Assembly (NCBI GenBank): GCA_035236585.1
Contig: CP141137.1
Location: forward strand, 46,646,057 to 46,710,056
Reading direction: 5' to 3'
DNA from: Warburgia ugandensis
Taxonomy: Eukaryota; Streptophyta; Magnoliopsida; Canellales; Canellaceae
DNA length: 64,000 bases
Part shown: piece by piece, positions 24,664-37,160 of the stretch
How the letters are laid out: the number at the start of each line of letters is the position of its first letter
Position numbering within the stretch: the stretch's first letter is position 1
The notes under the pieces: model-generated
The model's database searches: none
Told to the model about the DNA's origin: nothing
What the model saw: only the letters and a program-made list of their open reading frames with translations
Position numbers and translations under genes: made by a program

Positions 24664-25880
24664 TTGAGCAATTTTCACTATATTAACTAATTTGTCATGT
24701 ACTACATAAATAACGTATGTACCCTATGTGGAGATATCTTATGAATGGATAACTATGATGAAATAAGGATTGAGGTATATACTCTTATGTGGTTGAAGTA
24801 GTGTGTTTTTGTATTCCCCTACCAAGCATAGCTTGCTGAGGTATTGTACATGTTTCCATGTTTACAATACCTCAGATACAGAGAAGGAGGGTTAGACGCT
24901 CAAGACTATAGAAGACTTAAGAAGATATAGATAAATAATCAAACAAGATACCTCCTCTTGAAGACATGTATTTTATTTGAGGGAATTGTATTGTATTGAG
25001 AGTTTTAATGTATGGTGAGGTTTGTATATTTTGGATTATGTAATTTGGACAAGTATTGTACTGATACCGTGCTGTATTGTGAACCACAGGATGGATCTTG
25101 GAAGTTTAATAAAATCATATTCCTTCAATGGAATTTTATTTTGTACACAAATTGTACTGATGTTATGTATGAAGTGGTAACTTGGGTTTTTGAAACAAGT
25201 TTAAAAAGAAAAAAAATTTTGCTGCTTTGTTTTGTGAATTTTTTTTACTGAGGGGATGCCCTTGCCTTTGAAAAATATATTATAAAATGTGTTTCAAAAA
25301 CCCCGGTCGTCATAAACAAGGAGAGTAGGAGTGAAGCACAATAAAGATTGATAACCAAGAAGCTCCCCTAAAAGACCACTTTTGATACTTGGGATGGATA
25401 ATTCATGTGATCAGTAGGTGTCGCTTAAACTGAAAGGAAAATTTTATACTATGGTTGTAAGGCAGGCCATACTCTATGGATTAGAGTGTTGGGCAGTTAA
25501 GAAACAATATGTGCATACGATGAGTTTAGATGAAATGAGGATATTGAAATGAGTCGCAAGATAGAAAGGGATAGAATTAAAAATGAAAACATTAGAGGAA
25601 ACTTAAGAGTAGCACCAATAGGTAACAAGATAACAACTTAGATAGTTTGGGCATGTCCAAAGGAGACTGAAAATGACATTGTTTAGAAGAAGTAAGGTAA
25701 TCCAATCAAAGGTTCTAAAAGGGTTAGGGGAATGCCCAAAAGAACATGGATAAAAGTGGTGAGAAAAGATTTAACTTTGGGACTAAATGAGACATGATAC
25801 TCAATAGAGGAGAATGGAGGAACAAGATTCATGTGGCTAATCCCTAATCAGGATAAGGTGTTGATGATGATGATGATAGT

Positions 25881-26994
25881 AAGCGTACAAGGGGTTATTA
25901 TCTATTATAGCGTAGAAGAACTAAGAGATTCCACTACTCATGCTGAAATTATATGCATAAGGGATGCTTCTAACTTGCTTCAGATGTGACGCTTTGCGAT
26001 ATTTCTTCTCATTCTCTTTCATCCTTCAATTTAAGGACTATTATTGAGTTAATACTATAGCATTCACCATTTCATGGCTCTCCATTTCCTTCAAATTCTT
26101 AACATGTGAGGCATGCTATCAGTGGTTCAAATGAAAACATATTTGATTTTCATGCATATTGCCTATAGATGCATGTAGCATGAATGAGAAATTGTGAAGA
26201 AAATTGCATCTTATAGAAAGAGGAGGTTACATTAATAAAAGTAGTTAGTAGAATTAAGGTCTGCATATTTCATTTGTTGTCCAATTGCTAATATGCCCTG
26301 TTTTCTCAATAGATATAAGAAACAACATGAATGTGTTTTTAAATCAGATTTTTATTAATAGGTATCAAACCTTATCTAGTTAAAATTTTCCCTGATATTT
26401 CCAAGACTTTCTTCCTCAAATTTTGACTTTTGTCACATCTCAACCTTAATATATAATTAGACAAAAGAGTTATGATACTACCTTGGGAGTAGGCATGAGA
26501 GAGTGAGTACAGAGTAAAATAATCTTTAAAATTATAGTATAGGACATGACTTCAGCCTCCTGGTGGTAGCTCTAGATATTTTCATCTAGCTTCTTAGCTT
26601 TCCCTTACCTAAGTTCTGAATAGGAAGCCGTGCTAGAACATGTTGGGAATAGTAGAACTTCCCTAAATATGTTCATCAAGTTTCTTAGCTTTCCCTTACC
26701 GAAGCTCTGACTAGGAAGCCATACCAAAACATGCTTGGAATAGTAAAACAAGGTCATTGTTATCTATGTATTACACCACATGAGCTATACTAAAATATGG
26801 ATGTCTATAACAAGATGAGGGAAACAGGGTGGGTTTGATACAAGTAAGTTTCATGAAGAAGGCCATAATTGAGAAAGGGTGATTCAAGACAAAAAAAGAG
26901 TCATCCAAAATCCAAAACTAGGCTTGAAGTTGATGAAAACATCATGCTGCATCAACTTGTGGGACAAAGTTCCTTTTTTGATGTAAATTGGGGA
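25881..26994. other. Intergenic or old transposon flank
   Basis: No protein block or splice pattern is recognisable. A 91-bp tandem duplication lies at 26577-26752. The sequence continues across the 27,000-33,354 insertion at 33,360. Confidence 0.5.
26577..26752. repeat. 91-bp tandem duplication
   Basis: Copies begin at 26577 and 26668 and share TTCTTAGCTTTCCCTTACC and TAGGAAGCC, then AACATG.TTGGAATAGTA. They are diverged by about one base in eight. Confidence 0.85.
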
Positions 26995-26999
26995 TTGAG

Positions 27000-28974
27000 T
27001 GTAATGACCCCAATTTTTATAATATTAAAATCCCATGAAAAGTTCAATTTTGAAGATAAGGGCATTTTGTCCATTTCACTAGTCGCCTTGACTAAACCCA
27101 AGAATTTGGTCCTGAAAATGGTACCATTAGATGCGTCTCGAAAAAAGGAATCCAACAAGACCAAAATCACCCAAAACGGAGTTAAAATGAGCAAGTTATG
27201 GCCCTTTGAAGTACAGGGGCAAAATTATAATTTTCACAAAAACGGGTTTAGCTGCAAAACACAGGGGTCCATTTTGATATGGGCACCTTCATCTTCCACC
27301 TCCTAGAGAGTTCTAGAATGGCGGTAATTGGAGGGGAAATCATCGCCATTCTGGAGGTTTCTCCACCGCCATTCAAAGGCGATGAGAGCCCCATCCAAAA
27401 CCCTCTCTTAGCTCTATAAATAGAGCTCTTGGGCGCCTCTAATGGCAGCCCAAAATGTTGAGGAAAAACCGTTGAGGAGCAGTGCCCTAGAATAGAAAAC
27501 AAGGAGAAAAACCCAACAACGAGCCAGGTACGCCTAAAATCCCTCAAAACCCATCTCCACCATAGTTCCAAGATTAATTTCTCTAAGTTTTTGCATGAAA
27601 AACCATGCAAAACGGAGCCCGGAGAGCCACCAAGGACCCAGGGACGTCCCCTGGTCTGCACTGGTTCGACAGGGTCGAACCAGGGTGTCCTAAGGATGCC
27701 CCGGTCCCCCAGTCGACGAAGACGTTCTAGTCGAAACGTGACTCGTTGAACGCGTCTGAAGAAAACCAACGAGCGCGTTCGGGGACGCACCCGCAAAAGA
27801 GAGAAACGGTGGAAAAAGTCGGCGCGTCTGCAAACGCGCCTGCTGAGGCGCCCTCTGCAGATGCGTAGTGCGCTAGTGATGTGTGTTTTTTGGTTCCTTA
27901 AGGAAGCCAAGGTGCACGAAGCAATCGCGCAGCGCCTTAGCATTCTGTTTTTTTCATTCTTAAGACTCTATGTACATACGACACTAAAACGCTTATAACT
28001 TGAGATCTAGAGCTCCGATTGAGGCGCCGCAAAAGGCGTTGTGTCCGTATCGATGACACGGACACATCCAATCTATAAAATCCCCGATCAAGACCTAATC
28101 AAAGGTGGTCATGACCCTTAGAATAGGATGGTGGCGCGTGGCCACTAGAACTTTGGAAAACTGAGGATACCAAGGCCCAATTAGGACCTTAGGACACCCA
28201 TAGGCATAGGAATGGACCCCTAATGTCCCTAGGTACCCGGGGACCACATGGCGGTGAGGTCGTGGGCATAGTGGGACCCTATGGTTTCGTGGATTTATGT
28301 GCATTGCATATGACATGATATAAGGTTGGTCGACCATACCATGATAGATATCCATGAGTTGGATTCAGTTGAGCATTTGATGCATATTTTTATGATTATG
28401 ATATATGATACTTTCGACTTGGATTATGATACTTCTTTAAGTCGTCAGTATTCCGGTTTGACAGTAGCTTTTAATATATTGAACATGATTATTCGAACAA
28501 CATGCATATGTTTTTATGAGCACATGATTTTAAAGATCGCATGCATTATAAAACTAGTAGTGATAGACTCCTACTGAGTATAGTATATACTCACCCTATC
28601 CTTAACATTTTTCAGGATGATTCCATCCATGAGTAGAGGACATCTATGTTAGTGCTACGAGCAAGTGAATGAAAAAAGGAAACACTTATATATGTAAGTA
28701 AATTCTCAACCCTTTGGACATGTATTTGTATTTATTTATAGTTGGGTTGTGTGCTGTGACTGGATAGACCTAGGGAAAAAGCATTTGCGATTTCTAAAGC
28801 TATTCAAAAACTACCTTAGTTGTTGTGAAAACAAATGACACTCGGGGTTTTCAAAATGAATTCCAAATAAAAGATTTTTCCACTGCATTGCACTATTTTT
28901 TTTCAAATCGGGATCCCACCTTAGGAATTTAGATTTTTCATTTAAAGATGCATGGGAAAACCCGGGTCATGACA
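27000..28974 (+). repeat. 5' LTR
   Basis: TGTAATGACCCC...GGGTCATGACA. It lacks a segment of about 640 bp that the 3' LTR carries at about 32,006-32,652. The joint is at about 28,223. Otherwise it is very similar to the 3' LTR. It includes a CpG-rich stretch at 27,640-27,880. Confidence 0.92.
27416..27423 (+). promoter_or_regulatory. TATA box of 5' LTR
   Basis: TATAAATA within AGCTCTATAAATAGAGCTC, itself a small palindrome. It is conserved in the 3' LTR at 31186-31193. Confidence 0.6.
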
Positions 28975-28976
28975 GT

Positions 28977-28990
28977 TGGTATTAAAGCCC
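28977..28990 (+). other. Primer-binding site
   Basis: TGGTATTAAAGCCC, two bases after the 5' LTR. It is close to the initiator methionine tRNA complement TGGTATCAGAGC. Confidence 0.75.
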
Positions 28991-30757
28991 AGGTTTTATC
29001 CTTTCACAGCCAGTCCAGCATGTCCAAGGGTCATAGATAATAAAGAAAATCAAGGATAAGTAGTATAAATAGGAGTAGTAGAGATGACTACTTCTATTTG
29101 AGGATTATAATATTAATGACTCAAGACATTTCACCATAAACACATAGGTGAAAAAGGAGATAGTCCTAGCAAATACTTAGATATTGGATTGCTTGAATCC
29201 TATCAAAATTATAGGAAATAAGAATTACTGTGCAGTGGTGCAAAGATGAAATCTCATATAAGGATCATATTGTGATGAGAATGAATGAATGAAGATGATT
29301 AATGGACTTGTTAATAGATAGTGTTGGCCTGCAATAAAGTAATCTTATCAAAGGTGAGAAAAATCAAAAGACCTAGATGGCTATCTTACCATCATAAAGA
29401 ATATCAGAATATGAGTATACTATCACAAGGATGTGATATATGAGATGTAAAAGACAGACTTTGAGAAAATTTTGATGATAATAGGGATAAGCATACAAGA
29501 TGATACTAAGGGATAACTGTGACTTGTACGAGATGACAAAGGTATGAATCTTGAAAGACTTAGCTCAATTTTGATACCTTAACTGGAGTCTTATGAAGAG
29601 TGAAGTGCTATCAAATAATAACTACTTGAATATTATGGAGCAAATCAAGTGACATGTTATGAGATTAAGAGAAATATAACACAAATATGATAGGGAAATG
29701 AAATCGACCAAGTTATCAAAAGATTTTTTGATGATAATATTGGGAATGATGGATCTCTAATAATAGATTGATCTTAACATGAACTTGTATGAAAAGTATA
29801 GCATGACCAAAACATCAATACCATTATTAAGACATTGTATGAATTTTATTGAGGCTATAAGCAATTGAGGATTTCAATGATATTAAGACAGTTTAGAATT
29901 TCTGAGAAGCATTCAGTTTATCATATATGTTACTTAAAGAAATAGATGAAGTATCAAATATATGCAACAATGCATATAGAGACATTGATCTAGGTAGACC
30001 AAATGGATATTGAAGAAAAGAGAGAAAGAGATAGATATGTAACTACCAGTATTCAATGAATATTGAATATTCGAAAGAAGATCATGACTTTATGAAGATA
30101 CATACAAATCTTTCATCTTGAAGATAACTAATCAACTTCAAAGGAATAATAGTTGAGATGGCAATGATACATATAATAAAGAGAAAGCATATGGGATTTA
30201 AGACTTTCAGTAGAGTATCGAATTTCAGGAGATTATGTGACAAGAAATTTTCAAAGAAGAATGGCAACCAACTAGAAATTAAATTCTACAAATGGTTTGA
30301 TATCAATTAGATTCTTATCAGATCCATTAGCTTATGAGGAACACCATTGGATATAGTCCATAAAAAGAAAATTTTGGTAATATCTTACCTTACCGCTACA
30401 TGAGTAAATAAAGGAATTAAGCCGGAAGGGTACCATCGAGGATGAAATTGAGGTCTTATTATCATAAATTTGGGAGACCAAAAATCCTAAGACCATTATT
30501 TAGTCATTACCTTTAGAGTACTGTTGACTAAATAAAAGGTATCTCACCCTAATTAATCAAGTATGAGAGTATGCATCAGAGTACGCAGCAAAAGCATCCC
30601 TTATAGGTGAGGCCTTATAGGAGGAACAATAGAAATGATAAATTGAGGATGAACCTAGATTTGATTCCTAAAGGGGAATGCATTCACTAAGAAATCATCT
30701 AAGAAACAAATACCTGGAAGATAATAATTTATGGAATTTTGAGGAAAAAATTCTTTT
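28991..30757 (+). pseudogene. Degenerate internal region of LTR element
   Basis: No long frame. Around 29,890-29,960 a weak piece, ISEKHSVYHMCYLKK, faintly recalls the segment after the gypsy integrase core (VFHVS.LRKY). The rest is unrecognisable. It is either a heavily decayed, internally deleted gag-pol or filler of a LARD-like element. Confidence 0.5.
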
Positions 30758-30764
30758 AAGGGGG
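30758..30764 (+). other. Polypurine tract
   Basis: AAGGGGG six bases before the 3' LTR, where plus-strand DNA synthesis would start. Confidence 0.65.
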
Positions 30765-30770
30765 TAATAA

Positions 30771-33354
30771 TGTAATGACCCCAATTTTTGTAATATTAAA
30801 ATCCCATGAAAAGTTCAATTTTGAAGATAAGGGCATTTTGGTCATTTCACTAGTCGGCTTGACTGAACCCAAAAATTTGGTCCTAAAAATGGTACCATTA
30901 GATGCGTCTCAGAAAAAGGAATCCAACAAGACCAAAAGCACCCAAAACGGAGTTAAAATGAGCAAGTTATGGCCCTTTGAAGTACAGGGGCAAAAATATA
31001 ATTTTTACAAAAACGGGTTTAGTTGCAAAACACAGGGGCCCGTTTTGATACGGGTACCTTCATCTTCCACCTCCTAGAGAGTTCTAGAACAGCAGTGATT
31101 GGAGGTAAAATCACCGCCATTTTGGAGGTTTCTCCACCGCCATTCAAAGGCAGTGAGAGACCCCTCCAGAACCCTCTCTTAGCTCTATAAATAGAGCTCT
31201 TGGGCGCCTCTAATGGCAGCCCAAAACGTTGAGGAAAAACCGTTGAGGAGCAGTTCCCTAGAAGAGAAAACAAGGAGAAAAACCTAGCAACGAGCCAGGT
31301 ACGCCCAAAATCCCTCAAAACCCATCTCCACCATAGTTCCAAGATTAATTTCTTTAGGTTTTTGCATGAAAAACCATGCAAAACGAAGCCCGAGAGAGCC
31401 ACCAAGGACCCAGGGACGTCCCCTGGGCCACACTGGTTCGACAGGGTCAAACCAGGGTGTCCTAAGGACGCCCCGGCCCCCCAGTCAACGAAGATGTTCC
31501 AGTTGGAACGTGACGCGTCAAATGCATCTGAAGAAAACCAACAGGAGCGTCCGGGGACGCGCCTACAAAAGAGAGAAACGGCGAAAAAAGTCGGCGCGTC
31601 TGTAGACGCGCCCACTGAGGCGCACACCACAGATGCTCAACATGCTAGCAATGCGTGTTTTTTGGTTCCTTAAGGAAGCCAGGGCACACGACGCAATCGT
31701 GCAGCGCCCTAGCATTCCGTTTTTTTCATTCTTAAGACTCTATATACATACGACACTAAAACGCGTATAACTTGAGATCTATAGCTCCGATTGAGGCACC
31801 AAAAAAGGCGTTGTGTCTATATCGACAACATAGAGACATCCAAATTATAAAATCCCCAATCAAGACCCAATCAAAGGTGGTCATGACCCTTAGAATAGGA
31901 TGGTGGCGCATGACCACTAGAACTTTGGAAAACTGAGGATACCAAGGCCCAATTAGGACCTTAGGACACCCATAGGCATAGGGATGGACCCCTAATGCCT
32001 AAGTAATAAGACCCAATTACTCTAAACCCCATAAAAGATAGGCAAAACTAACCTTGATTTCCCCAAACCATGATCAGGAGCGTCCGAGGACAAAAGGGTT
32101 AGCGCGACCTAGCTAGGTAGGTGCTCCATCACTATTAGATTCTTTTAAAAGATCTATTATTGTTTCGAGAACATGTGTTTTAAGTATATGACTTGTTTAG
32201 CATGACTTGATTCAGTATGCATGTGATAAATGTTTTGTACATAGACATGTTTTGTAAATGATTGCATATACATTATGCACATATATGTTTTGCAAACAAG
32301 TGCATACATTGCATGATTTAAGTACTTGCAAAGATTGCATATACTTGAGGATTGCCAAAAGAGGCTGGAGTACCGAGGGCCAGGCAGTTGTGAGGGACCC
32401 AAAGAGGACTGGTTTTGAACAGAGGTTTTTGGCTTATTTGATTGTACATGATTTGGGCTAGTAAGCTCATGGGTGCTATGCCGAGGGGTGTGGGTTGGCC
32501 ACCTAGCCTCTACCACTATTAGGTGGATGGGTACCACGCCCAAAAAGGGCATGTCCCTGCTTCAACTGCATGTGGTACAAGGGGCTACCACTGGTGTCAC
32601 GGCACTGGGTCGAAGTGTCATATGCCCCGTGGAGGTATATGATCCTGTGTCCCTAGGTAGCCGGGGACCACACGGTGGTGAGGTCGTGGGCATAGTGGGA
32701 CCCTATGGTTTCGTGGATTTATGTGCATTGCATATGACATGATATAAGGTTGGTCAACCATACCATGATAGATATCCATGAGTTGGATTCAGTTGAGCAT
32801 TTGATACATATTTTTATGATTATGATATATGATACTTTCGACTTGGATTATGATATTTTTTTAAGTCGTTAGTATTCCGGTTTGACAGTAGCTTTTAATG
32901 CACATGATTTTAAAGATCGCATGCATTATAAAACTAGTAGTGATAGACTCCTACTGAGTATAGTATATACTCACCCTATCCTTAACATTTTTCAGGATGA
33001 TTCCATCCATGAGTAGAGGACATCTATGTTAGTGCTACGAGCAAGTGAATGAAAAAAGGAAACACTTATATATGTAAGTAAATTCTCAACCCTTTGGACA
33101 TGTATTTGTATTTATTTATAGTTGGGTTGTGTGCTGTGACTGGATAGACCTGGGAAAAAAGCATTTGTGATTTCTAAAGCTGTTCAAAAACTACCTTAGT
33201 TGTTGTAAAAACAAATGACACTCGGGGTTTTTAAAATGAATTCCAAATAAAAGATTTTTCCGCTGCATTGCACTATTTCTTTTCAAATCGAGATCCCACC
33301 TTAGGAATTTAGATTTTTCATTTAAAAATGCATGGGAAAACCCAGGTCGTCACA
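30771..33354 (+). repeat. 3' LTR
   Basis: TGTAATGACCCC...CAGGTCGTCACA. It holds about 640 bp absent from the 5' LTR, but lacks about 50 bp that the 5' LTR has at about 28,475-28,525 (joint near 32,900). TATA box at 31186-31193. Confidence 0.92.
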
Positions 33355-33359
33355 TTGAG

Positions 33360-36300
33360 TCATTAAAATTATGATAGTTTTATTATATTCATTTAGTTTT
33401 TGAGGAAAGCTTCAAGCTAATTCTGGTGAGCCTAGTGAAAAGGAAATGTGAATGGTATTCATAGGTTACTAGTAGCTTTGTGCTAACCTTATAACTACTA
33501 AGTCAAGAAAATGATATATGTAGGTTGTGATTGGTAACATGGCATGTCGAGAGTTTGCTTTAGGAATTCTATAGTTTTTGAAGCTGGTTTTCCTAAGTTA
33601 TCTTTGATGAAGGACATTTCTAAGGTTTTATTTAATTTGAAGTGAGTGATGGAAATGATCTTCATTCCAATTGTTAGGAACAGGATTCTAAGGAGTTATG
33701 GGCTTGAACCTTTGAAGTATTATGTTGTATAGTTAAGGTTATTTTGATCAAAGGTTTATTTGTTTTTAAGAAAAGCTTCTAAGATCTCAAGCAAGCTCCT
33801 TAGCATATTTTGACATTAGACCAAGCCTTCAAATGTAGTGAGTGTAGTAGGAGTAAATAAGATAACTTAATACTTGGAAATCAGTTCCAGCAGGGCCTGA
33901 TATTGGCACTAGTATAGTTGATGAGATCTTCATTAGAGATGATAATGAGACTGAGGTACAAAAGCTGAAAGGAAAGTTTTTGAAGGAACCTTCAATAGCA
34001 AAAGAACTAGGGAACTCATACATCATGGTTTACTGCCCACTAGAACTAAGGCAATGATGCTTGTAAACAGAAGTAATACACTACTGATCTTCTCAACCAG
34101 TTCAATACAATGAATGTCAAACTCATAAATATTATAGTTTTGTACAATAAGAAGGCCAAAAAAGATGAAGAGAGGAAAGTTAAAGATCCACCCTATACTA
34201 CACATATCAGACATGACATCAAATTTGTAGTGAATTATGTATTCAATTAGTGACATGATCATAGAGAGAAGGGTCTCTAGGCAATAAAGGAGATCATGAG
34301 ATATCTCAAGAGAATTAACAATTGGGATTGCTTTATAGACTATTCATCAAGTGTAGATTGGTACATCTAAAATACTCCAAGATTGGAGATCATATAATTG
34401 TAATTATGTGGGAACAACTATAGCAAACATGGCTTTGCATGTACTTGTTGTAAGCATATGAACCTATTGTTAATTGAGCTTTGCTGAGAAGCCAACCACA
34501 AAGTTGCCACTGCATCTTTAGAGAGTGAAAATAGATTGTGCCAGGTAGGTTCGCAAGTATCCTTTAAGCATATAACTACCATTTTCTTATTCTTGTGGAC
34601 AATGCCTTGATAAAACAAGAAAGAAATGGAACTATTATGACGTGAGTTATATAGTACAAAGCATGTACAGTATAAATAAAAACAATCCCAAGCATTGTGC
34701 AGGCATGGGATCTATGAGCCATCCACATCTCTTGGGTGCTCACTTTCTTACATGAAAGTGTAGTGAACACTAGACACACCTTATGGTCACACTATCATGA
34801 TGCTCAAGGACCTAAATTTGACATTTTTAAATTGTTTTAGATTTCATCAAATGCTTATGAACTTATGGGACACTAAAGATAATAGGGATGCCAAAAGTCT
34901 TATAGGATGTTGAAAGTTACATGGTACTTCTTTACTCCTTAGCATGTATTCATTTTACACAGATGGGATTCCTTTACTTTATACTTGCCATGATCACCTT
35001 TTCTTTTCATCATGAGAGAGAGGTGGATGTGCAAAAAGGAAGAAAGAAAAGTGATCTTACAAATTAGAAAACTACTCCTACCACATGTGGGAAGAGCCTA
35101 GCTTAGAATGACCTAGCCACATCACTTTGAAAAACCATTTAGGGAAACTATGAAGTTGAATTTAGGGCTTCAAAGTACATAGTGTGATTTGACCACTTTA
35201 TGAAAGATGGTGACTTCTTTATTCTTGGCTTTTCTATAAATTGATACAATTCCCCACACACTGGCCATACTCTTTCTCGCAACTTTTGCTTTCCTTTGTG
35301 GTTCTTTAGCTCTTAGTTCTCATTTAATAACATTCTTAGTTGTTAATTGACCCTTCTTTAGTGGACTGGCTCCTGTATAGTGTCATTAGCAACAAGATGC
35401 AATATTGTTGTCATGCCACCATTGATCCCTTTCTTTATAAAATAGTCCATTCCTAGTGGACTATTTTGTCCTTTTCCCCACTCTCTCTAATGGACAAGTA
35501 GCTTTTAACCCAGTGATGCTTAGGCACTTTCACCTAACATGGTGAGGATTATGGTTGGAGATGTTGCTTCAATGGCGAGATTCTTGTGAGCTTTTGAGCT
35601 TGAAACCCTTATTAGGTTCCTCCACCATTTGGTAGATCTATAAAACCTTCATGGTCTGCCCTTTTCCTGGACCCTGTATGCATGAGGACTTCCTGCACGG
35701 GCTGCCCTCTTAGTAGAGGTAGACTTGTGAGAATTCAGATACATTTTCTCTTTTGGAAACCCCAACCATATATTTTCCAATTTGGGGATTTGGCTATCTG
35801 CCCAATTCTTGTGGAGTTTCCATCATCTCTAACCTCCTTCATACATGATTAGCTTTCGTGCTTCTCCTACTGTGGTTTGGGACCTTGATTAAGAAGTACT
35901 TGGGTCTCAGAACGAAATGAGATCAAGCACTTGTTTAACACCTCCTATTGGGCCTTCAACAGTATTTATGACCTCTTTACCCATAATCAAAGATGCTAGG
36001 GGATGTTCACTTTTAACTATTCCATCGATGCTCTAGTGTTGTACTTACTTAGGGACATGATTTTCTTCATGACTCTGACTTTGTTGACTTGAACAAGTAG
36101 CAAATATATTCACTAAAGTACTATGAGTAGAGCTCCACCATTTACTTAATAAACAAGGTAAAAACATTATGATTAAGTGTAGGAGTGTTAAGATATGCAT
36201 CTATAGAAGAAGAGGAATGTTAAATCAAAGCGCTCCTATTTTTTGTGTGATGGAGTCCACCTGTAGATCATCTACCTAGTTCATCATAGTCCTTTAGTTT

Positions 36301-36997
36301 TAGAGGTCTCTTAGTCCAAAAACCATGTAGATTAGATGATTCTAACATTTAAAGAAATCTTCTTTTCATGGATGGCTAGAAAATTTCTACACAATGGTTT
36401 ATATTCAAAAATGAAAAACACGATCTTGTAATATGTCAATCACCATGATTTTTGGACTGGGAGGCATGCAAAGCCAAAGGAATTAGATGACTAGGTAGAT
36501 CATCTATAGGTGGATCACATCATGCAATATGTAGTAACACTTTGACACAAAGCACTTACAAGAGCTTTGATTTAACTTTGTCATATAGGGGTAATGTTCT
36601 TTGTTTTCACACTGGGTGGTACCAACATACTCCCCATTCTCACGGTTAGTGAACAGAATTTAGACTCAATATCTGTCCTCTTTCTCTTCCCTAGTTCATT
36701 CAGTTTATGATACCATTTGGGTAAAAGATCCATTATACTTCCACAAAGGACTAGTTTTTCCAACTATATTGCCTTGTCGTTCCAGTTCATAAGCCACTTA
36801 TTTTATTTTCTATGTTTTCATCACCAAGAGCTAAAGTGATTATAATATTCAATTTTCCCGTCATCTCCCTTGTGTGTTGTATTACAAACTACACTCGTAA
36901 CTTTGACCTTAAAACAAACTGATATCATGATCTATGCCGGTGTGAACCTATTCTTTACAAACCAGCGGCAATGAACTTAAGCTGTCACACAATTTCT
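33360..36997. other. Intergenic, mostly unrecognised
   Basis: No gene that I can support. A short stretch near 34,290-34,370 reads EIMRYLKRINNW in one frame, faintly like the copia RNase H connection (RYLKGT), too little to call. An Au SINE piece is at 35,648-35,711. Confidence 0.45.
35648..35711 (+). mobile_element. Au SINE fragment
   Basis: TGGTCTGCCCTTTTCCTGG, ACCCTGTATGC and CTGCACGGGCTGCCCTCTT match the 3' third of Au SINEs, with several substitutions. The head is missing. Confidence 0.65.
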
Positions 36998-37160
36998 CTT
37001 GATATAGTTGGTCGCATGCTGCTACTTGTACATTATCTTGAAAGTTGAGCTTAATCTTTTTATGCAAAGTACAATTTTTTTCTTGATACAGTTAGTGTCT
37101 TGCGACTTGGACACTATCTTGAAAGTTGAGCTTAGAGCTTTGCGTGCAAGTACTATCCAT
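36998..37160. repeat. 84-bp tandem duplication
   Basis: Copies start at 36998 and 37082 (CTTGATA.AGTTAGT-like) and share ATCTTGAAAGTTGAGCTTA. It lies 0.36 kb upstream of the TADA exons. Confidence 0.85.

Larger units (their letters stand above)
19545..25314 (+). mobile_element. Long solo-LTR-like insertion with AACAA target duplication
   Basis: Begins TGTAACACCCCTAATTTT and ends AAACCCCGGTCGTCATA. It is flanked by exact AACAA on both sides (19540-19544 and 25315-25319), and it interrupts the RTE LINE. Its ends resemble the LTRs of the 27,000-33,354 element (TGTAATGACCCC...GTCATGACA), and a TATA box lies 0.6 kb in. I found no second copy of the terminal sequence inside and no primer-binding site, which fits a solo LTR of unusual size (5.77 kb), perhaps enlarged by the internal tandem repeats at 23.6 and 24.4 kb or by another hidden insertion. 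The last base pair is TA instead of CA. No coding sequence. Confidence 0.8.
18790..25880 (+). mobile_element. RTE-type LINE, split by an LTR insertion
   Basis: The RT domain reads in pieces from about 18,795. They include DGILIELWKYV, KNKGDI, CTNYSGIKLMSH, a QFGF-type NQFGFMVGRFTID block, PITIKLHQGSTLS, and FANEIVLIDKTREGVNAKL at about 19,402-19,460. These match plant RTE-clade LINEs. The 3' part resumes at 25,315 with the post-RT segment (RQAILYGLECWAVKKQ, then RLRQFGHVQRRL-like and KRTWIKVVRKDL blocks). It ends in the RTE tail CCCTAATCAGGATAAGG plus (TGA)n at about 25,843-25,879. The part between the GFM.GR block and the downstream region has lost the stretch that should carry the first catalytic Asp, and the FADD box has become FANE. 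The element is dead. Confidence 0.85.
27000..33354 (+). mobile_element. LTR retrotransposon, non-autonomous, TTGAG target duplication
   Basis: A structurally complete LTR element. It has a 5' LTR (27000-28974), primer-binding site (28977-28990), an internal region of about 1.8 kb, a polypurine tract (30758-30764) and a 3' LTR (30771-33354). The flanking 5-bp duplication TTGAG (26995-26999 and 33355-33359) is exact. The sequence just before the tract, GGAATTTTGAGG followed by AAAAAATTCTTTTAAGGGGG, matches the 3' end of Tekay/Del chromoviruses. This and the LTR ends place it near that gypsy clade. The internal region has no long frame, so it would depend on proteins from relatives. The LTRs differ in length (1975 and 2584 bp). 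Confidence 0.9.

Noticed and set aside
26869-27306. 145-residue plus-strand frame spanning 26869-27306
   Set aside because: It crosses the left border of the LTR at 27,000. Most of it is LTR text repeated at 30,775-31,077, so it is not a gene.
27248-27943. 231-residue minus-strand frame in the 5' LTR
   Set aside because: It lies in a CpG-rich LTR stretch with few stop-forming bases. The matching frame in the 3' LTR (31019-31630) differs in length and N-terminus, and no known domain is visible.
31019-31673. Frames of 203 and 103 residues in the 3' LTR
   Set aside because: Same low-stop GC-rich region as above, not conserved as protein between the two LTRs.
34290-34370. Possible copia RNase H trace (EIMRYLKRINNW)
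   Set aside because: Only about a dozen residues, with no supporting block before or after.
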